A DNA stretch of 64,000 nucleotides from Skermania sp. ID1734 (GTDB taxonomy: Bacteria; Actinomycetota; Actinomycetes; Mycobacteriales; Mycobacteriaceae): contig NZ_VLIY01000012.1 in NCBI RefSeq assembly GCF_007489285.1, positions 1-64,000 of the forward strand. Direction: 5' to 3'. The translations under genes and the position numbers were made by a program. This document shows positions 8,631 through 17,462 of this stretch, piece by piece. The notes under the pieces are model-generated. The model had not been told where the DNA came from, made no database searches, and saw nothing but the letters and a program-made list of their open reading frames with translations. Numbering within the stretch: position 1 is the stretch's first letter; each line of letters opens with the position of its first letter.

Positions 8631-9542
8631 ATGAACGACACTCGAACGCTCGACGGCAAAGTAGCGATCGTGACCGGCGCGGGCGCCGGACTCGGTCGCG
8701 CAGAGGCGATTGCCTTGGCGCGGGCGGGGGCAAGTGTAGTCATCAACGACCTGCATGCCGGTGACGCAGTGGAGGAAACGCTCGCCGAGATCCGGACCCA
8801 CGCCAAGTGCGAGTTCGTTGCCGGCGATGTCGGCGAGCGGTCAACCGCCGACGCGTTGATGCAAGCCGCGCAAGAAAAGTTCGGCGGAGTCGACGTCGTC
8901 GTCAACAACGCCGGCGTGGTCCGCGACCGGATGCTCTTCAACATGTCCGACGAGGACTTCGACCTCGTGGTGAAGGTCCACCTGCGCGGGCATTTTCTGC
9001 TCTGCCGCAACGCCGCCGCGTATTGGCGGTCGCAGTCCAAGGCGGCGGGTGAACCGATTTACGGACGACTGATCAATACCTCGTCGGAGGCGGGGTTGTT
9101 GGGCCCGGAGGGTCAGCCCAACTACGGTGCCGCGAAAGCGGGCATCACCGCGCTGACGCTCTCGGCGGCCCGGGCGTTGGGTCGTTACGGCGTCCGCGCC
9201 AATGCGATTTGCCCGCGCGCCCGCACGTCGATGACCGAGGCGGTATTCGGGGCCGCCGACGCCGAGGAGCAGATAGATCCGCTCTCGCCTGACCATGTCG
9301 CCACGCTTGTCGCCTTCCTGGCCTCGCCGGCCGCGGAAAACGTCAGCGGTCAACTGTTCGTTGTTTACGGCCCGATGGTGGCCCTGATGGCGGCGCCGGA
9401 AGTGGAGGCGCGCTTCGACGCGGCCGGGGCCGCGTGGTCAGCGGACACCTTGGCTGCCGAGATTTCCGGCTATTTCGCCGAACGTGACCCGGCCAAGACG
9501 TTCTCGGCCGGTCAGGCTCTGAACCGCCTCGGCGCAAACTGA
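8631..9542 (+). CDS. short-chain dehydrogenase, steroid-CoA hydroxyacyl dehydrogenase (ChsB1/Rv3502c-like)
   Basis: This 303-residue short-chain dehydrogenase/reductase has the NAD-binding TGAGAGLG, NNAGV, the catalytic serine region NTSSEAGLLG and NYGAAKAG with the Tyr-x3-Lys pair. The M. tuberculosis homologue oxidises the 3-hydroxyl of steroid side-chain acyl-CoA in cholesterol beta-oxidation. It lies just after fdxD, before mce4, in the Rv3503c-Rv3501c order. The ATG is placed 7 bases after a TAAAGT -10 box under a KstR-like site, so it has its own leaderless promoter. Confidence 0.88.
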   Translation: MNDTRTLDGKVAIVTGAGAGLGRAEAIALARAGASVVINDLHAGDAVEETLAEIRTHAKCEFVAGDVGERSTADALMQAAQEKFGGVDVVVNNAGVVRDRMLFNMSDEDFDLVVKVHLRGHFLLCRNAAAYWRSQSKAAGEPIYGRLINTSSEAGLLGPEGQPNYGAAKAGITALTLSAARALGRYGVRANAICPRARTSMTEAVFGAADAEEQIDPLSPDHVATLVAFLASPAAENVSGQLFVVYGPMVALMAAPEVEARFDAAGAAWSADTLAAEISGYFAERDPAKTFSAGQALNRLGAN

Positions 9543-9550
9543 TACCCGAT

Positions 9551-9570
9551 TTCGCCTCGAGCTAGGCGAA
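9551..9570 (+). terminator. hairpin after the short-chain dehydrogenase gene
   Basis: TTCGCCTCGAGCTAGGCGAA forms a 7-bp perfect stem with a 6-base loop, 9 bases after the stop codon. It has no T-run, as is common in mycobacterial terminators. Confidence 0.5.
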
Positions 9571-10066
9571 TTGGTAACAAGATGTTGAAATATGTGGAGT
9601 GCCGACGTGCTCGTCGGGAGGGACGTCGCGCTCGTGCGCGCACGTCATGGCACTCCGGCTACTGCGCGTCAATTTAGCACAGGTTCTAGTTTTGCTGGGC
9701 TCCGCGCGCTCGTCTCGCTACCGACACCGCGGTCTTTCCGTGCCGAATTCCCCTTAAATTGCGCCTCGTGCGGACGCCGCGGCGATGGGTCATCGAGGCC
9801 CCGCAAAGATCTCCCGCCCATCCGACCGCCACGCATCTATGCAGGTAGCCGACGAATATTCACCCCCCGGCGAACCTGTCACACCGATCGGCTACGGTTA
9901 GCTCGGTCACCAGGGCAGGGGGTATGTCGGGGCAACGGGCGGTCGCCGCCCGCTCGCAAACCAAGCGGTTGCTCGGCTGCCCTTTGACGGCTGAACGTGT
10001 TCCAGTTTAGTATGACCCGGATCACTCTCTAGGTGCCATGATGCCCGGTCGACGCGAGTAGGAGCG
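9571..10066 (+). promoter_or_regulatory. mce4 promoter region with two KstR-like sites
   Basis: No convincing gene is present. TAGCACAGGTTCTA (9675-9688) matches the KstR core except for one base and overlaps a -10 box TAGTTT (9687-9692). CTGAACGTGTTCCA (9991-10004) matches except for the outer T and is followed by TAGTAT (10008-10013), the likely -10 of the mce4 operon, giving a leader of about 45 bases before yrbE4A. The role of the first site, about 390 bases upstream of yrbE4A, is unclear: it may be a second mce4 promoter or drive a leader RNA. Confidence 0.65.
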
Positions 10067-10831
10067 ATGAACGATCTCGTTGCGGTCCCTCTCCGGGCCG
10101 TCGGTGGGTTCTTCGAACTCATCGCCGACACGGCTCGTTCCTCGCTGCGTCGGCCGTTCCAGTGGCGTGAATTCATCGACCAGGCATGGTTCGTCGCCCG
10201 AGTTTCGATAGTTCCAACGGTGTTGGTCGCCGTTCCGTTCACCGTGCTGGTGAGCTTCACCATCAACATCCTGCTCCGCGAGATCGGTGCCGCCGACTTG
10301 AGCGGTGCCGGCGCTGCGCTCGGTTCGGTGACTCAGGTCGGGCCGATCGTCACCGTGCTCATCGTTGCCGGGGCCGGCGCGACGGCGATCTGTGCCGACC
10401 TCGCCGCGCGCACGATCCGTGAAGAGATCGACGCCATGCGGGTGCTGGGTATCAATCCCATTCAGCGACTGGTGGTTCCCCGGGTCCTCGCATCCACGGT
10501 GGTGGCGCTGCTTCTCAACGGGTTGGTCTGCACCATCGGCATTCTCGGCGGATTCCTGTTTTCCGTCTTTTTGCAGGATGTGAACCCGGGCGCGTTCGTC
10601 AACGGAATTACGTTGCTGACCGGGTTCGGTGAGTTGATGATCTCTCAGGCGAAAGCCGGGGCATTCGGCCTCATTGCCGGTCTGATGGCTTGTTACCTTG
10701 GCCTCAACGTCAAGGGTGGTCCGAAGAGCGTGGGCGATGCGGTGAATCAGACGGTGGTGTTCTCCTTCATGGCGTTGTTCGTGGTGAACGTTGTCCTCAC
10801 GGCCATCGGCATCAAGCTGACGGCGCGGTGA
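10067..10831 (+). CDS. yrbE4A: Mce4 transporter permease YrbE4A
   Basis: This 254-residue MlaE-family membrane permease is half of the inner-membrane channel of the Mce4 sterol importer. It shows about five hydrophobic segments and the MlaE signature EEIDAMRVLGINPIQRLVVPR in a cytoplasmic loop, thought to contact the MceG ATPase (not in this window). The ATG follows TAGGAGCG. It is the first gene of the operon behind the KstR-like promoter and overlaps yrbE4B by 4 bases (GTGA). Confidence 0.95.
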   Translation: MNDLVAVPLRAVGGFFELIADTARSSLRRPFQWREFIDQAWFVARVSIVPTVLVAVPFTVLVSFTINILLREIGAADLSGAGAALGSVTQVGPIVTVLIVAGAGATAICADLAARTIREEIDAMRVLGINPIQRLVVPRVLASTVVALLLNGLVCTIGILGGFLFSVFLQDVNPGAFVNGITLLTGFGELMISQAKAGAFGLIAGLMACYLGLNVKGGPKSVGDAVNQTVVFSFMALFVVNVVLTAIGIKLTAR

Positions 10832-11691
10832 CCGGTATGGCGACGGCTGTTCTCTCACAACGCTTCCCGCGGGCCCGGGCTCGCTATCAGCGCACGGTCG
10901 GCCACGTTGACTCCATCGGCGACCACGCCATCTTTTATGCGCGCGCAATCGGCCACGCACCCAAGGCATTGATTCACTACCGTCGGGAAACCATCCGGCT
11001 GATCGCCGAAATCAGCATGGGCACCGGCGCGCTCGCGGTCATCGGCGGCACGGTGGTGATCGTCGGATTCCTCACTCTCTTCGCAGGCGGCACCATCGCT
11101 GTGCAGGGTTACAGCTCGCTCGGCAACATCGGGGTCGAGGCGCTGACCGGGTTTTTCGCGGCGTTCATCAACGTCCGGATCGCGGCGCCGGTCATTGCGG
11201 GAATCGGACTTGCCGCCACAATCGGCGCCGGCTCGACCGCGCAACTCGGCGCGATGCGGGTCTCCGAGGAGATCGACGCGCTCGAAGTGATGGCCATCCC
11301 ATCGATTCCGTATCTGGTGAGCACCCGTGTCATGGCCGGCATGATCGCGATCATTCCGCTGTATTCGCTTGCTGTTATTGCCTCGTTCCTGGCCAGCCGG
11401 TTCGCGACTGTCTATATCTATGGTCAATCACCCGGCGTCTACGACCACTACTTCTCGACATTCCTGATCCCCACCGACATCCTGTGGTCGTTCGCGCAGG
11501 CGATCGTCATGGCGGTCGCGATCATGATGATCCACACCTACTACGGGTTCAACGCTTCCGGTGGCCCGGTCGGTGTCGGCGTGGCCGTGGGCAACGCCGT
11601 GCGGACATCACTGATCGCCGTGGTGACGGTGACCCTGCTCATCTCCCTCGCCATCTACGGCACCTCCGGCAACTTCCATCTGTCGGGATAG
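10828..11691 (+). CDS. yrbE4B: Mce4 transporter permease YrbE4B
   Basis: This is the second MlaE-family permease, about 287 residues, and forms the channel with YrbE4A. It contains the loop SEEIDALEVMAIPSIPYLVSTR and the C-terminal segments with YYGFNASGGPVGVGVAVG. I place the start at the GTG at 10828, which overlaps the yrbE4A stop (GTGA); the ATG at 10837 is an equally plausible start three codons later. It has five to six membrane segments. Confidence 0.93.
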   Translation: MTGMATAVLSQRFPRARARYQRTVGHVDSIGDHAIFYARAIGHAPKALIHYRRETIRLIAEISMGTGALAVIGGTVVIVGFLTLFAGGTIAVQGYSSLGNIGVEALTGFFAAFINVRIAAPVIAGIGLAATIGAGSTAQLGAMRVSEEIDALEVMAIPSIPYLVSTRVMAGMIAIIPLYSLAVIASFLASRFATVYIYGQSPGVYDHYFSTFLIPTDILWSFAQAIVMAVAIMMIHTYYGFNASGGPVGVGVAVGNAVRTSLIAVVTVTLLISLAIYGTSGNFHLSG

Positions 11692-11700
11692 GTGGCGAAT

Positions 11701-12879
11701 ATGGCTGAAAAGAAATGGGTTCGCCGCCTCGCGGCGCTCGCGCTTGTCGCGACGCTGGCCGGTATCACGGCGATCGCGTTCACCATGTTTGCCGGCGGAT
11801 TCGTCGCAACCGTGCCCGTCAACATCACCGCGAAGCGGGCCGGTCTGGTCATGGACCCCGACGCCAAGGTGAAGATGCGCGGGGTCGAGGTCGGTCGCGT
11901 GGGCGCAATCGAGAACACCCCCAACGGCGGGGCGCTGCTCAAGCTCAACATGTATCCGGACATGCTGAAGTTGATACCCGCCAACTCGACGGTAGACATC
12001 AAGTCCACCACCGTCTTTGGCGCCAAGTATGTCAATTTGGTGCCGCCGACCCATGCCTCGCCGGATCATCTGGCGGCGGGCACCACCATTCCGGCGACCT
12101 CGGTCACCGTCGAGTTCAACACGCTGTTTCAACATCTTTCCGATGTTCTGCAGAAGCTGGAGCCGGAAAAGATCAACGCGACGCTCGGCGCGTTGTCGAC
12201 CGCATTCCGCAACCGCGGTCAGCAGATCGGCGAACTGCTCAGCACGGGCGACACCTACCTGAAGAAGATGAATCCCTCGCTCCCGGAACTGCAGCGGGAC
12301 TTCGCCTCCGCCGCCGGCGTCACCAACCTGTACGCAGACACCTCTGACGACTTCCTGAAGATCATTTCGAACTTTACGGCGACCAGCGGCACCATCGTCG
12401 ATGAGCAACAGAACCTCGATACCTTGCTGCTCGACGTGATCGGCCTGTCCGACACCGCGGGCGGCGTACTCAACGAGAACGAACACAACCTCGTGACCGC
12501 TCTCGACGAGTTGCGCCCGACAACAGGGCTGCTCAACGAGTACTCGCCCGCGCTGAATTGCCTGATCATCGGGTTGGACAAGGCACTGCCGATCGCCAAC
12601 GCGGTCGAGGGCGGTAACCAGGAGGGCATCGCGCTCGATGCCGGGTTCATGTACGGGCAAAAGCCCTACACGTATCCCGACAGCCTGCCGAAGGTGAACG
12701 CCACCGGCGGCCCGCACTGCGAAGGTTTGCCCGGCCGGGTGCCCAGCGATCCGGCGCCGCCGTTCGTGGTGACCGATACGGCCAACGTCCCGTATGTGCC
12801 GAATACCAAGCTGATGCTCAACGCGCCGAAGGTCTTCCAGATCCTGTTCGCGGGCGTGTACCCGGGGGTGGGGCCATGA
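11701..12879 (+). CDS. mce4A: Mce-family sterol-transport protein Mce4A
   Basis: This 392-residue protein is a subunit of the periplasmic Mce4 substrate tunnel. An N-terminal membrane anchor (about residues 10-30) is followed by the MCE/MlaD beta-barrel domain with VKMRGVEVGRVGAIE and STVDIKSTTVFGAKYVNLVPP, then a long helical region that stacks with the other Mce subunits. I choose the ATG at 11701 because GGTGG lies 8 bases upstream; a GTG at 11692 is the alternative. It overlaps mce4B by 4 bases. Confidence 0.94.
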   Translation: MAEKKWVRRLAALALVATLAGITAIAFTMFAGGFVATVPVNITAKRAGLVMDPDAKVKMRGVEVGRVGAIENTPNGGALLKLNMYPDMLKLIPANSTVDIKSTTVFGAKYVNLVPPTHASPDHLAAGTTIPATSVTVEFNTLFQHLSDVLQKLEPEKINATLGALSTAFRNRGQQIGELLSTGDTYLKKMNPSLPELQRDFASAAGVTNLYADTSDDFLKIISNFTATSGTIVDEQQNLDTLLLDVIGLSDTAGGVLNENEHNLVTALDELRPTTGLLNEYSPALNCLIIGLDKALPIANAVEGGNQEGIALDAGFMYGQKPYTYPDSLPKVNATGGPHCEGLPGRVPSDPAPPFVVTDTANVPYVPNTKLMLNAPKVFQILFAGVYPGVGP

Positions 12880-13901
12880 GAAACACCGCAACCATTGTGA
12901 AGTTCTCGGTCTTCGCCCTTGTGATGGTGTTGATCCTGATCTTCCTCGGCGTGGTGTTCAGCCAGGCACGTTTTGCGAGCACCAAGAGCTATCACGCGGT
13001 GTTCACCAGCGCGTCAGGAATGAAGTCCGGATCGAAGGTGCGCATTGCCGGTGTCCCCGTCGGTGCGGTTACCTCCGTGAAGGTCGGCAAGGACGATCTC
13101 GCACACGTCGACTTCAACGTCGAATCCAAGTATCCGCTGCTGCGTAGCACCCGGGCTCAGATCCGATACGAGAACCTCGTTGGCGACCGCTACATGGAGT
13201 TGATGGAGGGTCCGGGTTCGATGGACACCCTGCCAGACGGCGGCACCATAGGCACCGCCCAGACGGCCCCTGCGCTCGACTTGGACGTGCTGCTCGGCGG
13301 ATTCAAGCCGCTGCTGCGTGCGCTGGATCCACAACAGGTGAATCAGCTGACATCCGCACTGGTGCAGGTCTTTCAGGGCCAGGGTGACACGCTGGTGTCG
13401 CTGCTGAGCACCACCGGTTCGTTCACCAAGACCCTCGCCGACCGCGACCAGCTGATCGGTGACGTGATCAACAACTTGAACACCGTGCTGAAGACGATCG
13501 ACGCGCGTGGCGATCAGTTCTCGACCACGCTCGACCGACTGCAGCAACTCATCAGCGGGCTGTCCGCAGACCGCGACCCGATCGGCGACGCGATTCCGCG
13601 AATCGCTGATGCCACTGGCAAATTGGCGAACCTGCTGGAAGGCTCTCGTCCTGATTTGGCCGGCACTATCAACCAGGCTGATCGGCTCGCGACCAACCTC
13701 AATGCCGGCACCGACACTTTCGAGAAGGTTTTGGCCGGCCTGCCGTCTGCATTTCAGCGGCTGATCCGCGTCGGCGCGTACGGGTCGTTCTTCCAGTTCT
13801 ATGTCTGCTCAACGCAGTTCAAGTTCAGCGGTCCGGACGGGAAGGACATCCTGATCAAACTCCCCGCAGCGCAGACGTCGGGGAGGTGTGCGCCGTCGTG
13901 A
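12876..13901 (+). CDS. mce4B: Mce-family sterol-transport protein Mce4B
   Basis: This 341-residue Mce4 tunnel subunit has one N-terminal membrane segment (about residues 9-29). The MCE domain contains GMKSGSKVRIAGVPVGAV and YENLVGDRYMEL, and a coiled, amphipathic helical tail carries repeated leucines. The C-terminal part has paired cysteines (YVCSTQ, GRCAPS). It is coupled to mce4A by ATGA and to mce4C by GTGA. Confidence 0.94.
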   Translation: MRNTATIVKFSVFALVMVLILIFLGVVFSQARFASTKSYHAVFTSASGMKSGSKVRIAGVPVGAVTSVKVGKDDLAHVDFNVESKYPLLRSTRAQIRYENLVGDRYMELMEGPGSMDTLPDGGTIGTAQTAPALDLDVLLGGFKPLLRALDPQQVNQLTSALVQVFQGQGDTLVSLLSTTGSFTKTLADRDQLIGDVINNLNTVLKTIDARGDQFSTTLDRLQQLISGLSADRDPIGDAIPRIADATGKLANLLEGSRPDLAGTINQADRLATNLNAGTDTFEKVLAGLPSAFQRLIRVGAYGSFFQFYVCSTQFKFSGPDGKDILIKLPAAQTSGRCAPS

Positions 13902-14962
13902 ACGAGCACAGGCAGAGCAATTTGGTGCGGATGGGCATCGTCGGCGTCGTGATCGCTATCGCGATCGTGCTGGCGACGCTGCAGTACGACCGGTTGCCGT
14001 TCCTGCATTCGGGTGTCGGCTACGGCGCGGAGTTCGCCGACGCTGGTGGGCTGATGACCGGTGACCCGGTCGAGGTTGCCGGGGTGAAGGTGGGCGGAGT
14101 CGACACGATCAAACTCGAGGGGCCACAAGTGCTCGTTACCTTCACGATGTCGAACGGCATCCAGCTCGGTCAGGACACCCGGGCGGCGATCAAGACGAAT
14201 ACGGTGCTCGGGCGTAAATCGCTGTCGGTGACTCCGGAGGGGCCGGGAGCGTTGACACCGGGCGACACAATTCCGTTGGACCGCACCACATCGCCCTATT
14301 CACTCAACGATGCTCTCGGTGACCTCAGCAACACGGTGAAGGACCTCAACACCGACCAGCTCAACCGGGCGCTGAACACGATGTCCGACGCGTTGACCAA
14401 CACCCCCGCACCCCTGCGGGCGGCCCTCGATGGAGTGGCCCGGCTGTCGAAGAGCCTCAACGACCGCGACGAGAGCCTACGCCAATTGCTCGACAAAGCC
14501 CAAAGCGTGACAAAGGTTTTGGCCGATCGTGGGGGACAGATCAATGCGCTGCTTCTCGACGGCAACGATTTGCTCGGTGAGCTGGACCGGCGGCGCGCCG
14601 CCATCAGTCAGTTGATTACCAACATTTCCTACATTTCCCAGCAACTCACCGGACTGGTGCATGACAACTCCCAGCAACTCGGCCCGACGCTGGACGAGCT
14701 GAATCGTGTTGTGGCCGTACTGCAGCGGAACAAGGACAATATCGGCAAGGCGCTCGACGGCTTGGGGCCATATGCGACGGCGCTCGGCGAGGCGGTGGGT
14801 AGCGGCCCGTACTTCCAGGCGTTCGTGCAGAACTTCGGTTCGAGCAAGTACTTCCAGGGCTTGGTGGACGCCCTGATCGATCCGCAACACCTGCCGCCCG
14901 ACTTGCAGAACATCTTCCTGAACCCGCCGCCCTCCATTGAGTTCAAGGATCATCAGCGATGA
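13898..14962 (+). CDS. mce4C: Mce-family sterol-transport protein Mce4C
   Basis: This Mce4 tunnel subunit of 354 residues has a membrane anchor near residues 10-28, the MCE domain with GGLMTGDPVEVAGVKVGGV and NTVLGRKSLSV, then a helical region ending FLNPPPSIEFKDHQR. The GTG at 13898 is chosen because GGGGAGGTG precedes it by about 9 bases and it overlaps the mce4B stop as GTGA; another GTG lies four codons upstream. The stop overlaps mce4D. Confidence 0.93.
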   Translation: MNEHRQSNLVRMGIVGVVIAIAIVLATLQYDRLPFLHSGVGYGAEFADAGGLMTGDPVEVAGVKVGGVDTIKLEGPQVLVTFTMSNGIQLGQDTRAAIKTNTVLGRKSLSVTPEGPGALTPGDTIPLDRTTSPYSLNDALGDLSNTVKDLNTDQLNRALNTMSDALTNTPAPLRAALDGVARLSKSLNDRDESLRQLLDKAQSVTKVLADRGGQINALLLDGNDLLGELDRRRAAISQLITNISYISQQLTGLVHDNSQQLGPTLDELNRVVAVLQRNKDNIGKALDGLGPYATALGEAVGSGPYFQAFVQNFGSSKYFQGLVDALIDPQHLPPDLQNIFLNPPPSIEFKDHQR

Positions 14963-16230
14963 CCGCGTTGCTGGCCAAGCCCCGCCGCAAGTGGGTGATC
15001 CTCGGAGCGATCGTGGTGGTGCTCGCGATTATTGCCACCGTTGTCTACCTCGTTGTCGCACGCGCCACCACCACCAAGATCACGGCATACTTCTCGTCGA
15101 CGACCGGCCTCTACGGCGGCGACGACGTCCGAATCTTGGGCGTCAAGATCGGCAATGTGGATTCGATCGAGCCGCAACCGGAATCGTCCAAGGTGACGAT
15201 GTCGGTGGATTCGAGCTACAAGATTCCCGCTGATGCGAAGGCGGTCATCATCGCGCAGTCGCTGGTATCGGCCCGCTTTGTACAGCTGGCGCCGGTGTAC
15301 ACCGGCGGCCCCACCATGGCCGACGGCGCCGTAATCCCGTTGCAGCGCACTGCCGTTCCCGTCGAATGGGATGACATCAAGAAAGAACTGACCAAGCTGT
15401 CCACCGCGTTGGGACCGCAAGGTAGCGAGGAGCAAGGCTCATTCGGCCGTTTCGTCAATACCGCCGCGGCAAACCTCGACGGCAACGGGGAACGGCTGCG
15501 CGCGACGCTGCACGAGTTATCGCACACGCTGACAATTCTTTCCGACGGCAGGACCGACCTCTTCGGCACGATCCGAAACCTAGAGGAGTTCGTTTCGGCG
15601 CTGTCCAACAGCAATGAGCAGATCGTGCAGTTCGGGGGCCGGCTCGCCTCCGTCTCAGAGGTGTTGGCATCCAGTTCCGACGAACTCGGCCGTGCCCTCG
15701 ATGATCTCGATGTCGCGCTCGGCAACGTGCAGCGCTTCGTCGCCGACAACCGCGCGAAGCTCGGCGAGGCGGTGTCCAGACTCGGTGATGCCACCCAGGT
15801 GCTCGTCGATAAGCGCCCGGAACTCGAGCAGGTGCTACACATTGCCCCGACCGCGCTGGCCAACTTCTACCAGATTTACAAGCCCGCACAGGGCACTCTG
15901 ACGGGCGCGATCTCGATGAGCAACTTCGCCAACCCGGTGAACTTCCTGTGCGGTTCCATCGAGGGATTGCAGGCCAACGATTCGGACAAGTCGGCGAATC
16001 TGTGCGTGCAGTACCTTGCGCCCATTTTGAACTCGCTGATCATGAATTACCCACCGCTGCTGACCAACCCGGCATCGGGTGTCGCGGCCTTCCCCAACCA
16101 GATCGAATACAGTCCGCCGTCGCTGTCGTCTCGGGCGCCCGTCGGGGCCACTCCGGTTCCTGCTCCACCGGCCGCGCCGCCGATGCCGAAAGATCTTGGT
16201 GCGCTGTTGCTTCCAGGGGGTGGGCGATGA
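14959..16230 (+). CDS. mce4D: Mce-family sterol-transport protein Mce4D
   Basis: This 423-residue Mce4 tunnel subunit has a membrane anchor at about residues 13-35, an MCE domain with TTGLYGGDDVRILGVKIGNV and AQSLVSARFVQLAP, a helical region, and a Pro/Ala-rich tail from about residue 395. It has two cysteines (NFLCGSI, NLCVQY) that could form a disulfide. It is joined by 4-base overlaps on both sides. Confidence 0.94.
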   Translation: MTALLAKPRRKWVILGAIVVVLAIIATVVYLVVARATTTKITAYFSSTTGLYGGDDVRILGVKIGNVDSIEPQPESSKVTMSVDSSYKIPADAKAVIIAQSLVSARFVQLAPVYTGGPTMADGAVIPLQRTAVPVEWDDIKKELTKLSTALGPQGSEEQGSFGRFVNTAAANLDGNGERLRATLHELSHTLTILSDGRTDLFGTIRNLEEFVSALSNSNEQIVQFGGRLASVSEVLASSSDELGRALDDLDVALGNVQRFVADNRAKLGEAVSRLGDATQVLVDKRPELEQVLHIAPTALANFYQIYKPAQGTLTGAISMSNFANPVNFLCGSIEGLQANDSDKSANLCVQYLAPILNSLIMNYPPLLTNPASGVAAFPNQIEYSPPSLSSRAPVGATPVPAPPAAPPMPKDLGALLLPGGGR

Positions 16231-17462
16231 CCGGTTCGGTACCGAAAAGGCGCTGGCGGCGTGGTTTCGGGGTGCTGGCGATCGTAGCGTGCACCGCGCT
16301 GGGTGTGACGGGCTGCGAATGGAAGGGGCTGAATTCGCTGCCGCTGCCGGGTGCGCAAGGTGTCGGGGCTGACTCTTACACAGTGCAGATCCAAATGCCC
16401 AATGTGACTACGCTGTCGCAGAATTCGCCGGTAATGGTCAACGACGTGACTGTCGGCACCGTGACCGACATCGAGGTGCAGGGCTGGCACGCGCTGGTAA
16501 CGGTTTCCATCAAAAACGACGTGAATCTGCCCGGTAATGCGATCGCCAAGATCGGCCAGACCAGCTTGCTTGGTTCCAACCACGTGGAACTTCTGCAGCC
16601 GAAGGACCCGACAGGCAACCTGCGCGACGTCCGCTTCATCCCGCTCGATCGGGCCGGCGCCTATCCGACCACCGAGCAGGTGCTGTCCTCGCTTTCGGTG
16701 GTGCTCAACGGCGGCGGGCTCGCACAGCTGCAGGACATCACACGCGAGCTCAACACCGCGCTGGATGGTCGCACCGACGCCGTTCGGGACCTGCTGCCGC
16801 AATTGAACGATCTGACCACCCAACTCGACCACCAGCGCGGCGACATCGTTGCTGCGCTCGATGGCCTCAACCGGTTGGCCGACACGTTCGCGCGCCGCAA
16901 GGATGTGCTCACCAACGCGTTGGACGGAATTCCGCCGGCGCTGAAGGTCCTCGTGGATGAGCGGCAGAACATCACCAGTGCGCTTGTCGCACTGGGCAAG
17001 CTCAGTGACGTGACCAATCGGATTGTCGACAACGGTGGTGACAACCTCAAGGCGAACCTCAAAAACCTTGTGCCGGTGCTCAAATCCCTGGCCGATACCG
17101 GCAACCACCTGACCGACGTGCTGCCGCTGCTGATCACGTTCCCGTTCTCGATGACCAACCTCGACCACTGGCTCAAGGGTGACTACGCGAACTTGATGAT
17201 GACCGTCGACCTCACCGGGCCGCGGCTGGATTCCAACTTCCTTACCGGTACGGGACTCGGCGGCGTCTTCGGCGGGGTCGAGGGCTTACTCGGCCGCAGC
17301 GCTGGTGTGGCAGGTGAGGCGAAGAATCCCATGACCGCGCCGTTGCAGCCGCCGCCGCCCGCTCCTGCAGGTGCGCCGGCTATCCCGGGCCTGCCGCAGA
17401 TTCCCGGCTTGCCGGCGATTCCCGGACTGACCGCGCCGGCGCCGGGAGGTCCCCCGCGATGA
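16227..17462 (+). CDS. mce4E: Mce-family lipoprotein Mce4E (LprN-like)
   Basis: This 411-residue protein is the lipoprotein subunit of the Mce4 complex. The signal peptide ends in a lipobox ALGVTGC with the acylated cysteine at about residue 30. The MCE domain follows (VMVNDVTVGTVTDIEV, IGQTSLLGSNHVEL), then helices and a Pro-rich tail with repeated PGLPQIPGLPAIPGL units. The start at 16227 gives an ATGA overlap with mce4D and the right signal peptide; longer readings would bury it. Confidence 0.95.
   Translation: MTGSVPKRRWRRGFGVLAIVACTALGVTGCEWKGLNSLPLPGAQGVGADSYTVQIQMPNVTTLSQNSPVMVNDVTVGTVTDIEVQGWHALVTVSIKNDVNLPGNAIAKIGQTSLLGSNHVELLQPKDPTGNLRDVRFIPLDRAGAYPTTEQVLSSLSVVLNGGGLAQLQDITRELNTALDGRTDAVRDLLPQLNDLTTQLDHQRGDIVAALDGLNRLADTFARRKDVLTNALDGIPPALKVLVDERQNITSALVALGKLSDVTNRIVDNGGDNLKANLKNLVPVLKSLADTGNHLTDVLPLLITFPFSMTNLDHWLKGDYANLMMTVDLTGPRLDSNFLTGTGLGGVFGGVEGLLGRSAGVAGEAKNPMTAPLQPPPPAPAGAPAIPGLPQIPGLPAIPGLTAPAPGGPPR

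Noticed and set aside
9592-9987. 131-codon plus-strand frame before yrbE4A
   Set aside because: The product is Arg/Ser/Pro-rich without a domain, and the frame covers a KstR-like site and promoter.
10022-10969. Long minus-strand open frame across yrbE4A
   Set aside because: It is antisense to a clear MlaE-type permease, has a low-complexity Arg/His/Gly-rich product and no ribosome site.
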